This document shows, piece after piece, positions 44,280 through 56,402 of a DNA stretch of 64,000 bases; position 1 is the stretch's first letter; each line of letters begins with the position of its first letter. Location of the stretch: positions 186,001-250,000 of the forward strand of contig CAMPEJ010000011.1 in NCBI GenBank assembly GCA_946800325.1, in the 5' to 3' direction. The translations under genes were made by a program, and so were the position numbers. The notes under the pieces are model-generated. The model was not told where the DNA came from and did not search any database. It saw only the letters and a program-made list of their open reading frames with translations. Source of the DNA: Luzula sylvatica. Lineage: Eukaryota > Streptophyta > Magnoliopsida > Poales > Juncaceae.

Positions 44280-47200
44280 ATTTCACCAAAATTTACAAAC
44301 ACTAAGAAAGTTTGTTTTTCGATTCAAAACAATTTGTTTATTCTTTGGGGAGTTCAAATAACGTATTTTGAGATCATTTGAATCGTATCTTTTTCCATAT
44401 AACATTTCACCAAAATTTACAAACACTAAGACAGTTTGTTTTTCGATTCAAAACAATCTGTTTATGCTTTGGGGAGTTCAAATAACGTATTTTGAGATCA
44501 TTTGAATCGTATCTTTTACGACATAACATTTCACCAAAATTTACAAACACTAAGAAAGTTTGTTTTTCGATTCAAAGCAATCTGTTTATGCTTTGGGGAG
44601 TTCAAATAACGTATTTTGAGATCATTTGAATCGTATCTTTTACTACATAACATTTCACCAAAATTTTAAACACTAAGAAAGTTTGTTTTTCGATTCAAAA
44701 CAATCTGTTTATGCTTTGGGGAGTTCAAATAACGTATTTTGAGATCATTTGAATCGTATCTTTTACCACATAACATTTCACCAAAATTTACAAACACTAA
44801 AAAGTTTGTTTTTCGATTCAAAACAATCTGTTTATGCTTTGGGTAGTTCAAATAACGTATTTTGAGATCATTTGAATCGTATCTTTTACCACATAACATT
44901 TTACCAAAATTTACAAACACTAAGAAAGTTTGTTTTTCGATTCAATACAATTTGTTTATGCTTTGGGGAGTTCAAATAACGTATTTTGAGATCATTTGAA
45001 TCGTATCTTGTACCACATAACATTTCACCAAAATTTACAAACACTACGAAAGTTTGTTTTTCGATTCAAAACAATCTGTTTATGCTTTGGGGAGTTCAAA
45101 TAACGTATTTTGAGATCATTTGAATCGTATCTTTTACCACATAACATTTCACCAAAATTTACAAACACTAAGAAAGTTTGTTTTTCGATTCAAAACAATT
45201 TGTTTATGCTTTGGGGAGTTCAAATAACGTATTTTGAGATCATTTGAATCGTATCTTTTTCCATATAACATTTCACCAAAATTTACGAACACTAAGACAG
45301 TTTGTTTTTCGATTCAAAACAATCTGTTTATGCTTTGGGGAGTTCATATAACGTATTTTGAGATCATTTGAATCGTATCTTTTACGACATAACATTTCAC
45401 CAAAATTTACAAACACTACGAAAGTTTGTTTTTCGATTAAAAACAATCTGTTTATGCTTTGGGGAGTTCAAATAACGTATTTTGAGATCATTTGAATCGT
45501 ATCTTTTACTACATAACATTTCACCAAAATTGTAAACACTAAGAAAGTTTGTTTTTCGATTCAAAACAATCTGTTTATGCTTTGGGGAGTTCAATTAACG
45601 TATTTTGAGATCATTTGAATCGTATCTTTTACCACATAACATTTCACCAAAATTTACAAACACTAAGAAAGTTTGTTTTTCGATTCAAAACAATCTGTTT
45701 ATGCTTTGGGTAGTTCAAATAACATATTTTGAGATCATTTGAATCGTATCTTTTACCATATAACATTTTACCAAAATTTACAAACACTAAGAAAGTTTGT
45801 TTTTCGATTCAAAACAATTTGTTTATGCTTTGGGGAGTTCAAATAACGTATTTTGAGATAATTTGAATCGTATCTTGTACCACATAAAATTTCACCAAAA
45901 TTTACAAACACTACGAAAGTTTGTTTTTCGATTCAAAACAATCTGTTTATGCTTTGGGGAGTTCAAATAACGTATTTTGAGATCATTTGAATCGTATCTT
46001 TTACCACATAACATTTCACCAAAATTTACAAACACTAAGAAAGTTTGTTTTTCGATTCAAAACAATCTGTTTATGCTTTGGGGAGTTCAAATAACGTATT
46101 TTGAGATCATTTGAATCGTATATTTTACCACATAACATTTTACCAAAATTTACAAACACTAAGAAAGTTTGTTTTTCGATTCAAAACAATTTGTTTATGC
46201 TTTGGGGAGTTCAAATAACGTATTTTGAGATCATTTGAATCGTATCTATTACCACATAACATTTCACCAAAATTTACAAACACTAAGAAAGTTTGTTTTT
46301 CGATTCAAAACAATTTGTTTATTCTTTGGGGAGTTCAAATAACGTATTTTGAGATCATTTGAATCGTATCTTTTTCCATATAACATTTCACCAAAATTTA
46401 CAAACACTAAGACAGTTTGTTTTTCGATTCAAAACAATCTGTTTATGCTTTGGGGAGTTCAAATAACGTATTTTGAGATCATTTGAATCGTATCTTTTAC
46501 GACATAACATTTCACCAAAATTTACAAACACTAAGAAAGTTTGTTTTTCGATTCAAAGCAATCTGTTTATGCTTTGGGGAGTTCAAATAACGTATTTTGA
46601 GATCATTTGAATCGTATCTTTTACTACATAACATTTCACCAAAATTTTAAACACTAAGAAAGTTTGTTTTTCGATTCAAAACAATCTGTTTATGCTTTGG
46701 GGAGTTCAAATAACGTATTTTGAGATCATTTGAATCGTATCTTTTACCACATAACATTTCACCAAAATTTACAAACACTAAAAAGTTTGTTTTTCGATTC
46801 AAAACAATCTGTTTATGCTTTGGGTAGTTCAAATAACGTATTTTGAGATCATTTGAATCGTATCTTTTACCACATAACATTTTACCAAAATTTACAAACA
46901 CTAAGAAAGTTTGTTTTTCGATTCAATACAATTTGTTTATGCTTTGGGGAGTTCAAATAACGTATTTTGAGATCATTTGAATCGTATCTTGTACCACATA
47001 ACATTTCACCAAAATTTACAAACACTACGAAAGTTTGTTTTTCGATTCAAAACAATCTGTTTATGCTTTGGGGAGTTCAAATAACGTATTTTGAGATCAT
47101 TTGAATCGTATCTTTTACCACATAACATTTCACCAAAATTTACAAACACTAAGAAAGTTTGTTTTTCGATTCAAAACAATTTGTTTATGCTTTGGGGAGT

Positions 47201-48241
47201 TCAAATAACGTATTTTGAGATCATTTGAATCGTATCTTTTTCCATATAACATTTCACCAAAATTTACGAACACTAAGACAGTTTGTTTTTCGATTCAAAA
47301 CAATCTGTTTATGCTTTGGGGAGTTCATATAACGTATTTTGAGATCATTTGAATCGTATCTTTTACGACATAACATTTCACCAAAATTTACAAACACTAC
47401 GAAAGTTTGTTTTTCGATTAAAAACAATCTGTTTATGCTTTGGGGAGTTCAAATAACGTATTTTGAGATCATTTGAATCGTATCTTTTACTACATAACAT
47501 TTCACCAAAATTGTAAACACTAAGAAAGTTTGTTTTTCGATTCAAAACAATCTGTTTATGCTTTGGGGAGTTCAATTAACGTATTTTGAGATCATTTGAA
47601 TCGTATCTTTTACCACATAACATTTCACCAAAATTTACAAACACTAAGAAAGTTTGTTTTTCGATTCAAAACAATCTGTTTATGCTTTGGGTAGTTCAAA
47701 TAACATATTTTGAGATCATTTGAATCGTATCTTTTACCATATAACATTTTACCAAAATTTACAAACACTAAGAAAGTTTGTTTTTCGATTCAAAACAATT
47801 TGTTTATGCTTTGGGGAGTTCAAATAACGTATTTTGAGATAATTTGAATCGTATCTTGTACCACATAAAATTTCACCAAAATTTACAAACACTACGAAAG
47901 TTTGTTTTTCGATTCAAAACAATCTGTTTATGCTTTGGGGAGTTCAAATAACGTATTTTGAGATCATTTGAATCGTATCTTTTACCACATAACATTTCAC
48001 CAAAATTTACAAACACTAAGAAAGTTTGTTTTTCGATTCAAAACAATCTGTTTATGCTTTGGGGAGTTCAAATAACGTATTTTGAGATCATTTGAATCGT
48101 ATATTTTACCACATAACATTTTACCAAAATTTACAAACACTAAGAAAGTTTGTTTTTCGATTCAAAACAATTTGTTTATGCTTTGGGGAGTTCAAATAAC
48201 GTATTTTGAGATCATTTGAATCGTATCTATTACCACATAAC
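44280..48241 (+). repeat. Sixteen-monomer (1981-bp) tandem duplication, apparently identical copies
   Basis: 44280-46260 and 46261-48241 match at offset 1981, i.e. 16 x 124 minus three single-base deletions. The deletions (TTTTAAAC, ACTAAAAAG and TTGTAAAC units) are present in both copies. Further shared marks are TTTATTCTTTGG, TTCATATAACG, TTCAATTAACG, ATACAATTTG and CGTATCTATTACC. I noticed no mismatch. The copies part at the end, where the second is followed by TCACCCAAAT. Confidence 0.9.
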
Positions 48242-50405
48242 ATTTCACCCAAATTTACAAACACTAAGAAAGTTTGTTTTTCGATTCAAAACAATCTGTT
48301 TATGCTTTGGGGAGTTCAAATAACGTATTTTGAGATCATTTGAATCGTATCTTTTACTACATAACATTTCACCAAAATTTACAAACACTAAGAAAGTTTG
48401 TTTTTCGATTCAAAACAATTTGTTTATGCTTTGGGGAGTTCAAATAACATATTTTTAGATCATTCGAATCGTATCTTTTACCACATAACATTTCACCAAA
48501 ATTTACAAACACAAAGAAAGTTTGTTTTTCGATTCAAAACAATCTGTTTATGCTTTGGGGAGTTCAAATAACGTATTTTGAGATCATTTGAATCGTATCT
48601 TCTACTACATAACATTTCACCAAAATTTTAAACACTAAGAAAGTTTGTTTTTCGATTCAAAACAATCTGTTTATGCTTTGTGGAGTTCAAATAACGTATT
48701 TTGAGATCATTTGAATCGTATCTTTTACCACATAACATTTCACCAAAATTTACAAACACTAAGAAAGTTTGTTTTTCGATTCAAAACAATCTGTTTATGC
48801 TTTGGGTAGTTCAAATAACGTATTTTGAGATCATTTGAATCGTATCTTTTACCACATAACATTTTACCAAAATTTACAAACACTAAGAAAGTTTGTTTTT
48901 CGATTCAAAACAATTTGTTTATGCTTTGGGGAGTTCAAATAACGTATTTTGAGATCATTGGAATCGTATCTTTTACTACATAACATTTCACCAAAATTTA
49001 CAAACACTACGAAAGTTTGTTTTTCGATTCAAAACAATTTGTTTATGCTTTGGGGAGTTCAAATAACATATTTTTAGATCATTCGAATCGTATCTTTTAC
49101 CACATAACATTTCCCCAAAATTTACAAACACTAAGAAAGTTTGTTTTTCGATTCAAAACAATCTGTTTATGCTTTGGGGAGTTCAAATAACGTATTTTGA
49201 GATCATTTGAATCGTATCTTTTACCACATAACATTTCACCAAAATTTACAAACACTAAGAAAGTTTGTTTTTCTATTCAAAACAATCTGTTTATGCTTTG
49301 GGGAGTTCAAATAACGTATTTTGAGATCATTTGAATCGTATCTTTTACCACATAACATTTCACCAAAATTTACAAACACTAAGAAAGTTTGTTTTTCGAT
49401 TCAAAACAATTTGTTTATGCTTTGGGGAGTTCAAATAACGTATTTTGGGATCATTTCAATCGTATCTTTTTCAGATAACATTTCACCAAAATTTACAAAC
49501 ACTAAGAAAGTTTGTTTTTCTATTCAAAACAATCTGTTTATGCTTTGGGGAGTTCAAATAACGTATTTTGAGATCATTTGAATCGTATCTTTTACCACAT
49601 AACATTTCACCAAAATTTACAAACACTAAGAAAGTTTGTTTTTCGATTCAAAACAATTTGTTTATGCTTTGGGGAGTTCAAATAACGTATTTTGGGATCA
49701 TTTGAATCGTATCTTTTTCAGATAACATTTCACCAAAATTTACAAACACTAAGAAAGTTTGTTTTTCGATTTAAAACAATCTGTTTATGCTTTCGGGAGT
49801 TCAAATAACGTATTTTGAGATCATTTGAATCGTATCTTTTACCACATAACATTTCACCAAAATTTACAAACACTAAGAAAGTTTGTTTTTCGATTCAAAA
49901 CAATCTGTTTATGCTTTGGGGAGTTCAAGTAACGTATTTTGAGATCATTTGAATCGTATATTTTACCACATAACATTTTACCAAAATTTACAAACACTAA
50001 GAAATTTTGTTTTTCGATTCAAAACAATTTGTTTATGCTTTGGGGAGTTCAAATAACGTATTTTGAGATCATTTGAATCGTATCTTTTACCACATAACAT
50101 TTCACCCAAATTTACAAACACTAAGAAAGTTTGTTTTTCGATTCAAAACAATCTGTTTATGCTTTGGGGAGTTCAAATAACGTATTTTGAGATCATTTGA
50201 ATCGTATCTTTTACCACATAACATTTCACCAAAATTTACAAACACTAAGAAAGTTTGTTTTTCGATTCAAAACAATTTGTTTATGCTTTGGGGAGTTCAA
50301 ATAACGTATTTTGAGATCATTTGAATCGTATCTTTTTCCATATAACATTTCACCAAAATTTACGAACACTAAGACAGTTTGTTTTTCGATTCAAAACAAT
50401 CTGTT

Positions 50406-53400
50406 TATGCTTTGGGGAGTTCAAATAACGTATTTTGAGATCATTTGAATCGTATCTTTTACGACATAACATTTCACCAAAATTTACAAACACTACGAAA
50501 GTTTGTTTTTCGATTAAAAACAATCTGTTTATGCTTTGGGGAGTTCAAATAACGTATTTTGAGATCATTTGAATCGTATCTTTTACTACATAACATTTCA
50601 CCAAAATTGTAAACACTAAGAAAGTTTGTTTTTCGATTCAAAACAATCTGTTTATGCTTTGGGGAGTTCAAATAACGTATTTTGAGATCATTTGAATCGT
50701 ATCTTTTACCACATAACATTTCACCAAAATTTACAAACACTAAGAAAGTTTGTTTTTCGATTCAAAACAATCTGTTTATGCTTTGGGTAGTTCAAATAAC
50801 ATATTTTGAGATCATTTGAATCGTATCTTTTACCATATAACATTTTACCAAAATTTACAAACACTAGGAAAGTTTGTTTTTCGATTCAAAACAATTTGTT
50901 TATGCTTTGGGGAGTTCAAATAACGTATTTTGAGATAATTTGAATCGTATCTTGTACCACATAAAATTTCACCAAAATTTACAAACACTACGAAAGTTTG
51001 TTTTTCGATTCAAAACAATCTGTTTATGCTTTGGGGAGTTCAAATAACGTATTTTGAGATCATTTGATTCGTATCTTTTACCACATAACATTTCACCAAA
51101 ATTTACAAACACTAAGAAAGTTTGTTTTTCGATTCAAAACAATCTGTTTATGCTTTGGGGAGTTCAAATAACGTATTTTGAGATCATTTGAATCGTATAT
51201 TTTACCACATAACATTTTGCCAAAATTTACAAACACTAAGAAAGTTTGTTTTTCGATTCAAAACAATTTGTTTATGCTTTGGGGAGTTCAAATAACGTAT
51301 TTTGAGATCATTTGAATCGTATCTATTACCACATAACATTTCACCCAAATTTACAAACACTAAGAAAGTTTGTTTTTCGATTCAAAACAATCTGTTTATG
51401 CTTTGGGGAGTTCAAATAACGTATTTTGAGATCATTTGAATCGTATCTTTTACTACATAACATTTCACCAAAATTTACAAACACTAAGAAAGTTTGTTTT
51501 TCGATTCAAAACAATTTGTTTATGCTTTGGGGAGTTCAAATAACATATTTTTAGATCATTCGAATCGTATCTTTTACCACATAACATTTCACCAAAATTT
51601 ACAAACACTAAGAAAGTTTGTTTTTCGATTCAAAACAATCTGTTTATGCTTTGGGGAGTTCAAATAACGTATTTTGAGATCATTTGAATCGTATCTTTTA
51701 CTACATAACATTTCACCAAAATTTTAAACACTAAGAAAGTTTGTTTTTCGATTCAAAACAATCTGTTTATGCTTTGGGGAGTTCAAATAACGTATTTTGA
51801 GATCATTTGAATCGTATCTTTTACCACATAACATTTCACCAAAATTTACAAACACTAAGAAAGTTTGTTTTTCGATTCAAAACAATCTGTTTATGCTTTG
51901 GGTAGTTCAAATAACGTATTTTGAGATCATTTGAATCGTATCTTTTACCACATAACATTTTACCAAAATTTACAAACACTAAGAAAGTTTGTTTTTCGAT
52001 TCAAAACAATTTGTTTATGCTTTGGGGAGTTCAAATAACGTATTTTGAGATCAATGGAATCGTATCTTTTACTACATAACATTTCACCAAAATTTACAAA
52101 CACTACGAAAGTTTGTTTTTCGATTCAAAACAATTTGTTTATGCTTTGGGGAGTTCAAATAACATATTTTTAGATCATTCGAATCGTATCTTTTACCACA
52201 TAACATTTCACCAAAATTTACAAACACTAAGAAAGTTTGTTTTTCGATTCGAAACAATCTGTTTATGCTTTGGGGAGTTCAAATAACGTATTTTGAGATC
52301 ATTTGAATCGTATCTTTTACTACATAACATTTCACCAAAATTTTAAACACTAAGAAAGTTTGTTTTTCGATTCAAAACAAACTTCTTATGCTTTGGGGAG
52401 TTCAAATAACGTATTTTGAGACATTTGAATCGTATCTTTTACCACATAACATTTCACCAAAATTTACAAACACTAAGAAAGTTTGTTTTTCGATTCAAAA
52501 CAATCTGTTTATGCTTTGGGTAGTTCAAATAACGTATTTTGAGATCATTTGAATCGTATCTTTTACCACATAACATTTTACCAAAATTTACAAACACTAA
52601 GAAAGTTTGTTTTTCGATTCAAAACAATTTGTTTATGCTTTGGGGAGTTCAAATAACGTATTTTGAGATCATTTGAATCGTATCTTTTACGACATAACAT
52701 TTCACCAAAATTTACAAACACTACGAAAGTTTGTTTTTCGATTAAAAACAATCTGTTTATGCTTTGGGGAGTTCAAATAACGTATTTTGAGATCATTTGA
52801 ATCGTATCTTTTACTACATAACATTTCACCAAAATTGTAAACACTAAGAAAGTTTGTTTTTCGATTCAAAACAATCTGTTTATGCTTTGGGGAGTTCAAA
52901 TAACGTATTTTGAGATCATTTGAATCGTATCTTTTACCACATAACATTTCACCAAAATTTACAAACACTAAGAAAGTTTGTTTTTCGATTCAAAACAATC
53001 TGTTTATGCTTTGGGTAGTTCAAATAACATATTTTGAGATCATTTGAATCGTATCTTTTACCATATAACATTTTACCAAAATTTACAAACACTAGGAAAG
53101 TTTGTTTTTCGATTCAAAACAATTTGTTTATGCTTTGGGGAGTTCAAATAACGTATTTTGAGATAATTTGAATCGTATCTTGTACCACATAAAATTTCAC
53201 CAAAATTTACAAACACTACGAAAGTTTGTTTTTCGATTCAAAACAATCTGTTTATGCTTTGGGGAGTTCAAATAACGTATTTTGAGATCATTTGATTCGT
53301 ATCTTTTACCACATAACATTTCACCAAAATTTACAAACACTAAGAAAGTTTGTTTTTCGATTCAAAACAATCTGTTTATGCTTTGGGGAGTTCAAATAAC

Positions 53401-53842
53401 GTATTTTGAGATCATTTGAATCGTATATTTTACCACATAACATTTTACCAAAATTTACAAACACTAAGAAAGTTTGTTTTTCGATTCAAAACAATTTGTT
53501 TATGCTTTGGGGAGTTCAAATAACGTATTTTGAGATCATTTGAATCGTATCTATTACCACATAACATTTCATCCAAATTTACAAACACTAAGAAAGTTTG
53601 TTTTTCGATTCAAAACAATCTGTTTATGCTTTGGGGAGTTCAAATAACGTATTTTGAGATCATTTGAATCGTATCTTTTACTACATAACATTTCACCAAA
53701 ATTTACAAACACTAAGAAAGTTTGTTTTTCGATTCAAAACAATTTGTTTATGCTTTGGGGAGTTCAAATAACATATTTTTAGATCATTCGAATCGTATCT
53801 TTTACCACATAACATTTCACCAAAATTTACAAACACTAAGAA
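50406..53842 (+). repeat. Eighteen-monomer (2228-bp) repeat, cut by the retrotransposon
   Basis: 50.41-51.61 kb recurs at 52.63-53.84 kb with offset 2228 (18 x 124 minus 4). Shared marks are ACGACATAAC, CACTACG with GATTAAAAAC, TTGTAAAC, CTAGGAAAG, CATTTGATTCG and CTATTACC. Differences: TTGCC at 51216 against TTACC, and TCACCC at 51340 against TCATCC. The second copy stops at the LTR and carries on at 62219, which matches 51.61 kb onwards. Confidence 0.85.
53838..53842. repeat. Target-site duplication, left copy
   Basis: AAGAA directly precedes the LTR terminus TGTCAC. It is monomer positions 8-12 of the satellite unit that starts at 53831. The same five bases follow the right LTR, which is the 5-bp staggered-cut duplication expected of plant LTR-element integrases. 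Confidence 0.95.
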
Positions 53843-53843
53843 T

Positions 53844-53872
53844 GTCACGACCCGAAATATAATGATCGTGAC
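53844..53872. other. Inverted repeat at LTR terminus (left LTR)
   Basis: GTCACGA at 53844-53850 and TCGTGAC at 53866-53872 are perfect inverted copies separated by 15 bases. They start one base inside the LTR end. In element sense this is the very 3' end of U5, next to the primer site in the 5' LTR copy. Confidence 0.7.
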
Positions 53873-54217
53873 CAACATATTTAAACTATGAACATATGAG
53901 CAATAGCAGAATCAAAAACACACAATACGAAAACCAGTTGGCATAAATTATCATCTACGATATACAAGTACCAATATAAATATGGTGGGCATAACCGAGC
54001 ACAACTAAAATAAAAATATATAAACTGGTGATCGCAACTCCGCTACGCTCGTAATCTACACGAATGCCACTGCCACGTCATGTGCTACCTGAAATGTTGG
54101 CTGAGAGTTAGACAAGTAAAATAATATTTAATTATTATTTACTCGACGACGACCACCACGACAACCTAGTACGAGAACTACCACGATGACCGGCTATTAC
54201 AACTAAAACGAATTCTG

Positions 54218-54552
54218 CAAAATACGACAACCACTACAGAATTCTAATCGTGAATCTACAACGATAACAACACGAGACTAACTCATAGACTAGTACCTCG
54301 GATCAGCTTGAGGTAAAAGTCAACCACAAGAACCACTACCACAACTACGATCCTGCAAATACGGTAACAACAGCTACAGAATTCATAGTGTGATACTACA
54401 ACAAGAAGTTCGATAAGGTCGGCACCACACGGGACCCCACATAGACAAATACCCCGATCAGCTTGAGGTAGAGTCTACCCTGCACTCTAATACAAGAGTG
54501 GTGTCTCCAACCACGCCACAATTGAAGACACGCCCCCTCGATCAGCTTGAGG
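54218..54552. repeat. Degenerate internal repeats of the left LTR (GATCAGCTTGAGG)
   Basis: GATCAGCTTGAGG occurs at 54301, 54456 and 54540. The first two copies belong to a diverged duplication of about 140-155 bp that also shares CTGCAAA-ATACG and CTACAGAATTC upstream. The same set is in the right LTR at 60134, 60289 and 60373. The block lies in the U5-side part of the LTR in element sense. Confidence 0.75.
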
Positions 54553-54990
54553 AGACCGTACTGCTACGTCTAACAGTTCGCAAGTTCGGGAGCGACCCGA
54601 AGATGCACCTCTGGCCAGGAACCACTAAAATGTCCAAACATGGGTTTCCTTATCTAGCGTTCATCCTCACTACGATATTAATCTACACAACTAGATAACC
54701 TACATACCACAATGAACCTAGACCTATTCTATGATAGTATGATAACTAAATAACTAAATCATCAAATGCAGTAAAAATAAATACTTCATAATTACTGCCA
54801 TCTAATCAGCCTCGGAATAAGCTTTCCAACGGCACCAAGAACTCACGAAACGGAGACCGAACGGAGAAGTTATGATCAAATTACGAAGACATGACACACG
54901 AAATCTGGTTCGGTAGACCCGTCAAAGAACCGATGAACTACCATACTTCTACTTATCCGACATACCGGAATGATTAATGACCACGACATG

Positions 54991-55737
54991 AAACCCTAAA
55001 CGGGATACGAGAGGAACGAATGACACGAGAAAATAACTCAGCCATGTGTTTAATCTTGGCTCGTTTTCTCATTAATCCAACCATTAATTAATTGGACATT
55101 ATCGAGTAATCGAGCCTTTTCTCCATTGTATAATCGTGCCCCTAAAAAATCATGTTCTCCAAAATTACCAAAATACCCCTGATATTCAGAATTTGATCTA
55201 GGGTTTGAGGATACCGGGTTAAAGGATCTAGACTCAAAACCAAACATAAACCCGACCAATTAAGAACAAACAACTCAATTATATCTCTTCTTTTCTTCCA
55301 ACAAACCGAAACCCTAATTTTATGTCTTGCAAAATTACGAAAATACCCTTTCTCGATGGAAGCCTAATAGATGATCGAAACGCCATTATTCGAGCGGCCG
55401 AATCACCACGGCACCATCCTTAAACCCCAAAACCATCTACGAAACCCTAAAATTCAGAATTTCTTCCACCCCCAAAAATCTAGGGTTTCCACAAATCTAG
55501 ACTTAATCCGAAATATATCGATACACATGGCAGTATTATGAGGTATTATAAAGATTGATATCAAGTCCGAGATATACCTCAATTAACGCAACCTTTACAA
55601 TCGCTGCGATACATTCTCCTTTACCGAAATGAGTATCACGGTACCTCCATCATTCTTCCACGATCCTGCCGCTGCTCCGTTGCTCGTGCCGTCGTGTCAC
55701 GGTGATGCCGTTCTCAAACCCTAACTACAAACCCTAG
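54991..55737. promoter_or_regulatory. Cluster of telo-box-like AAACCCTA motifs (left LTR)
   Basis: AAACCCTAA or AAACCCTAG occurs on the plus strand at 54991, 55309, 55442, 55716 and 55729, and as its complement (CTAGGGTTT) at 55198 and 55480. AAACCCTA is the plant telo-box, one unit of the telomere repeat, known in plant promoters as a binding site for telomere-repeat-binding factors. The same seven lie at +5833 in the right LTR (60824-61570). Function here is inferred. Confidence 0.5.
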
Positions 55738-55798
55738 CTCCTTTGTGCTGCCCCCTTCCCTCAATATCTAGCCATCAAATGGGGTGTAAGCCTTGCCT

Positions 55799-55830
55799 TA
55801 TAAAAAATCACCATGCATCCATACTTCTTC
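55799..55830 (+). promoter_or_regulatory. Promoter-like TATA box and pyrimidine patch, antisense to the element (left LTR)
   Basis: TATAAAAAA at 55799-55807 is followed about 30 bp later by a long C/T-rich tract (CTTCTTCTTGG, then TTTCATTTCCTCTCTTC), the usual layout of a plant core promoter with Y patch. It points in the plus direction, opposite to the element's genes. The same sequence is in the right LTR at 61632. Read from the left LTR it would transcribe the interior as antisense RNA. No transcript evidence is available. Confidence 0.35.
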
Positions 55831-56385
55831 TTGGTCTTCTTTCATTTCCTCTCTTCTTTACTCTCTTTTCGTGTTGAGGTTTGAGGTTTATATTTTTCTT
55901 TCTCTCTTTCTCCTAGTCGCCAGATTGGGGTTGTATTTTTGTTTTGTTCTTTCTCTATTTCCTCACGGCAAGGACTTAAATAAATGAGAGATAAGACCAC
56001 TTCCCCATTGACCAATCAGAATTTTCATTGCATGGGCTTTGGGCTTTATTTAAAACAAGAAAATCATTTGTTCTCTTTTTCTTTCTCTCACGCAAGGAAA
56101 TAATGAGGCAGAAATTTGTATGTGAGGTTAAGATAATATCTAGGTTTATACAAGTCAAACTTTGCTTCTCATTTGTCCAATAGGAAACTAATGACAATGG
56201 TTAAGTGTGAAAGGGTTAAGGGTTCATGTCATTTTTCACTTTGGTCCCTCATTTTTCTTGTAATTATTTCCACCATATATTTCATCATCCAATTTATTCA
56301 TTGACATTCATAATCATGATATAATATTCTTCCCTCCTTAATAGAATTTCGTCTTCGAAATTCGTTAGCATACCATGATATAACA

Positions 56386-56398
56386 TTCTTCCCTCCTT
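56386..56398 (-). promoter_or_regulatory. Polypurine tract
   Basis: In element sense the 13 bases AAGGAGGGAAGAA lie directly before the 3' LTR start TGTTATAT. A purine run at this spot is the RNase H-resistant primer for plus-strand synthesis. A near copy of it lies 59 bp further on, inside the LTR (56327-56339). Confidence 0.9.
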
Positions 56399-56402
56399 AA
56401 AA

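Larger units (their letters stand above)
1..53842 (+). repeat. 124-bp satellite DNA array, left block
   Basis: This is a continuous head-to-tail array of about 434 copies of one monomer. The period is seen directly: the motif AAACACTAAG recurs at 1, 125, 249 and 373, and then about every 124 bp to 53831. The consensus has about 36 G/C in 124 bases (29%). In unit order the landmarks are AAACACTAAG, TTCGATTCAAAACAAT, TTTATGCTTTGGGGAG, TTCAAATAACGTATTTTGAG, ATCATTTGAATCGTATC and CACATAACATTTCACC. Copies differ mostly by single substitutions, with occasional units of 123, 125, 132 or 138 bp. No inverted unit was seen. Because 124 is not a multiple of three, every reading frame soon meets a stop, so the array is not coding. 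An array this long and uniform is typical of plant centromeric, pericentromeric or subtelomeric satellites; which of these applies cannot be told here. Confidence 0.98.
53843..56385 (-). repeat. 3' LTR (left copy, element sense)
   Basis: Direct repeat of 2543 bp, essentially identical to 59676-62218. It ends at the polypurine tract, which marks it as the 3' LTR of the minus-strand element. LTRs are made identical at reverse transcription, so the near-absence of differences means a recent insertion. The length is at the long end of what is usual for plant Gypsy LTRs. It holds internal repeats, telomere-like motifs and promoter-like sites listed separately. Confidence 0.95.

Noticed and set aside
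1..53842. CRISPR array
   Set aside because: The repeat is fully contiguous with no unique spacers, the unit is 124 bp, and no cas genes or prokaryotic features exist in the window.
330..53878. Open frames of 60-89 codons on both strands throughout the satellite array
   Set aside because: They are translations of two or three adjacent monomers, recur wherever the same variants recur, end because 124 bp shifts the frame, and show no protein-like constraint. They are products of the repeat, not genes.
54498..56197. Small frames of 64-73 codons in the LTRs (repeated at 60331-62030)
   Set aside because: They occur as identical pairs only because the LTRs are identical. Their positions are non-coding LTR sequence and the products are unlike known proteins.
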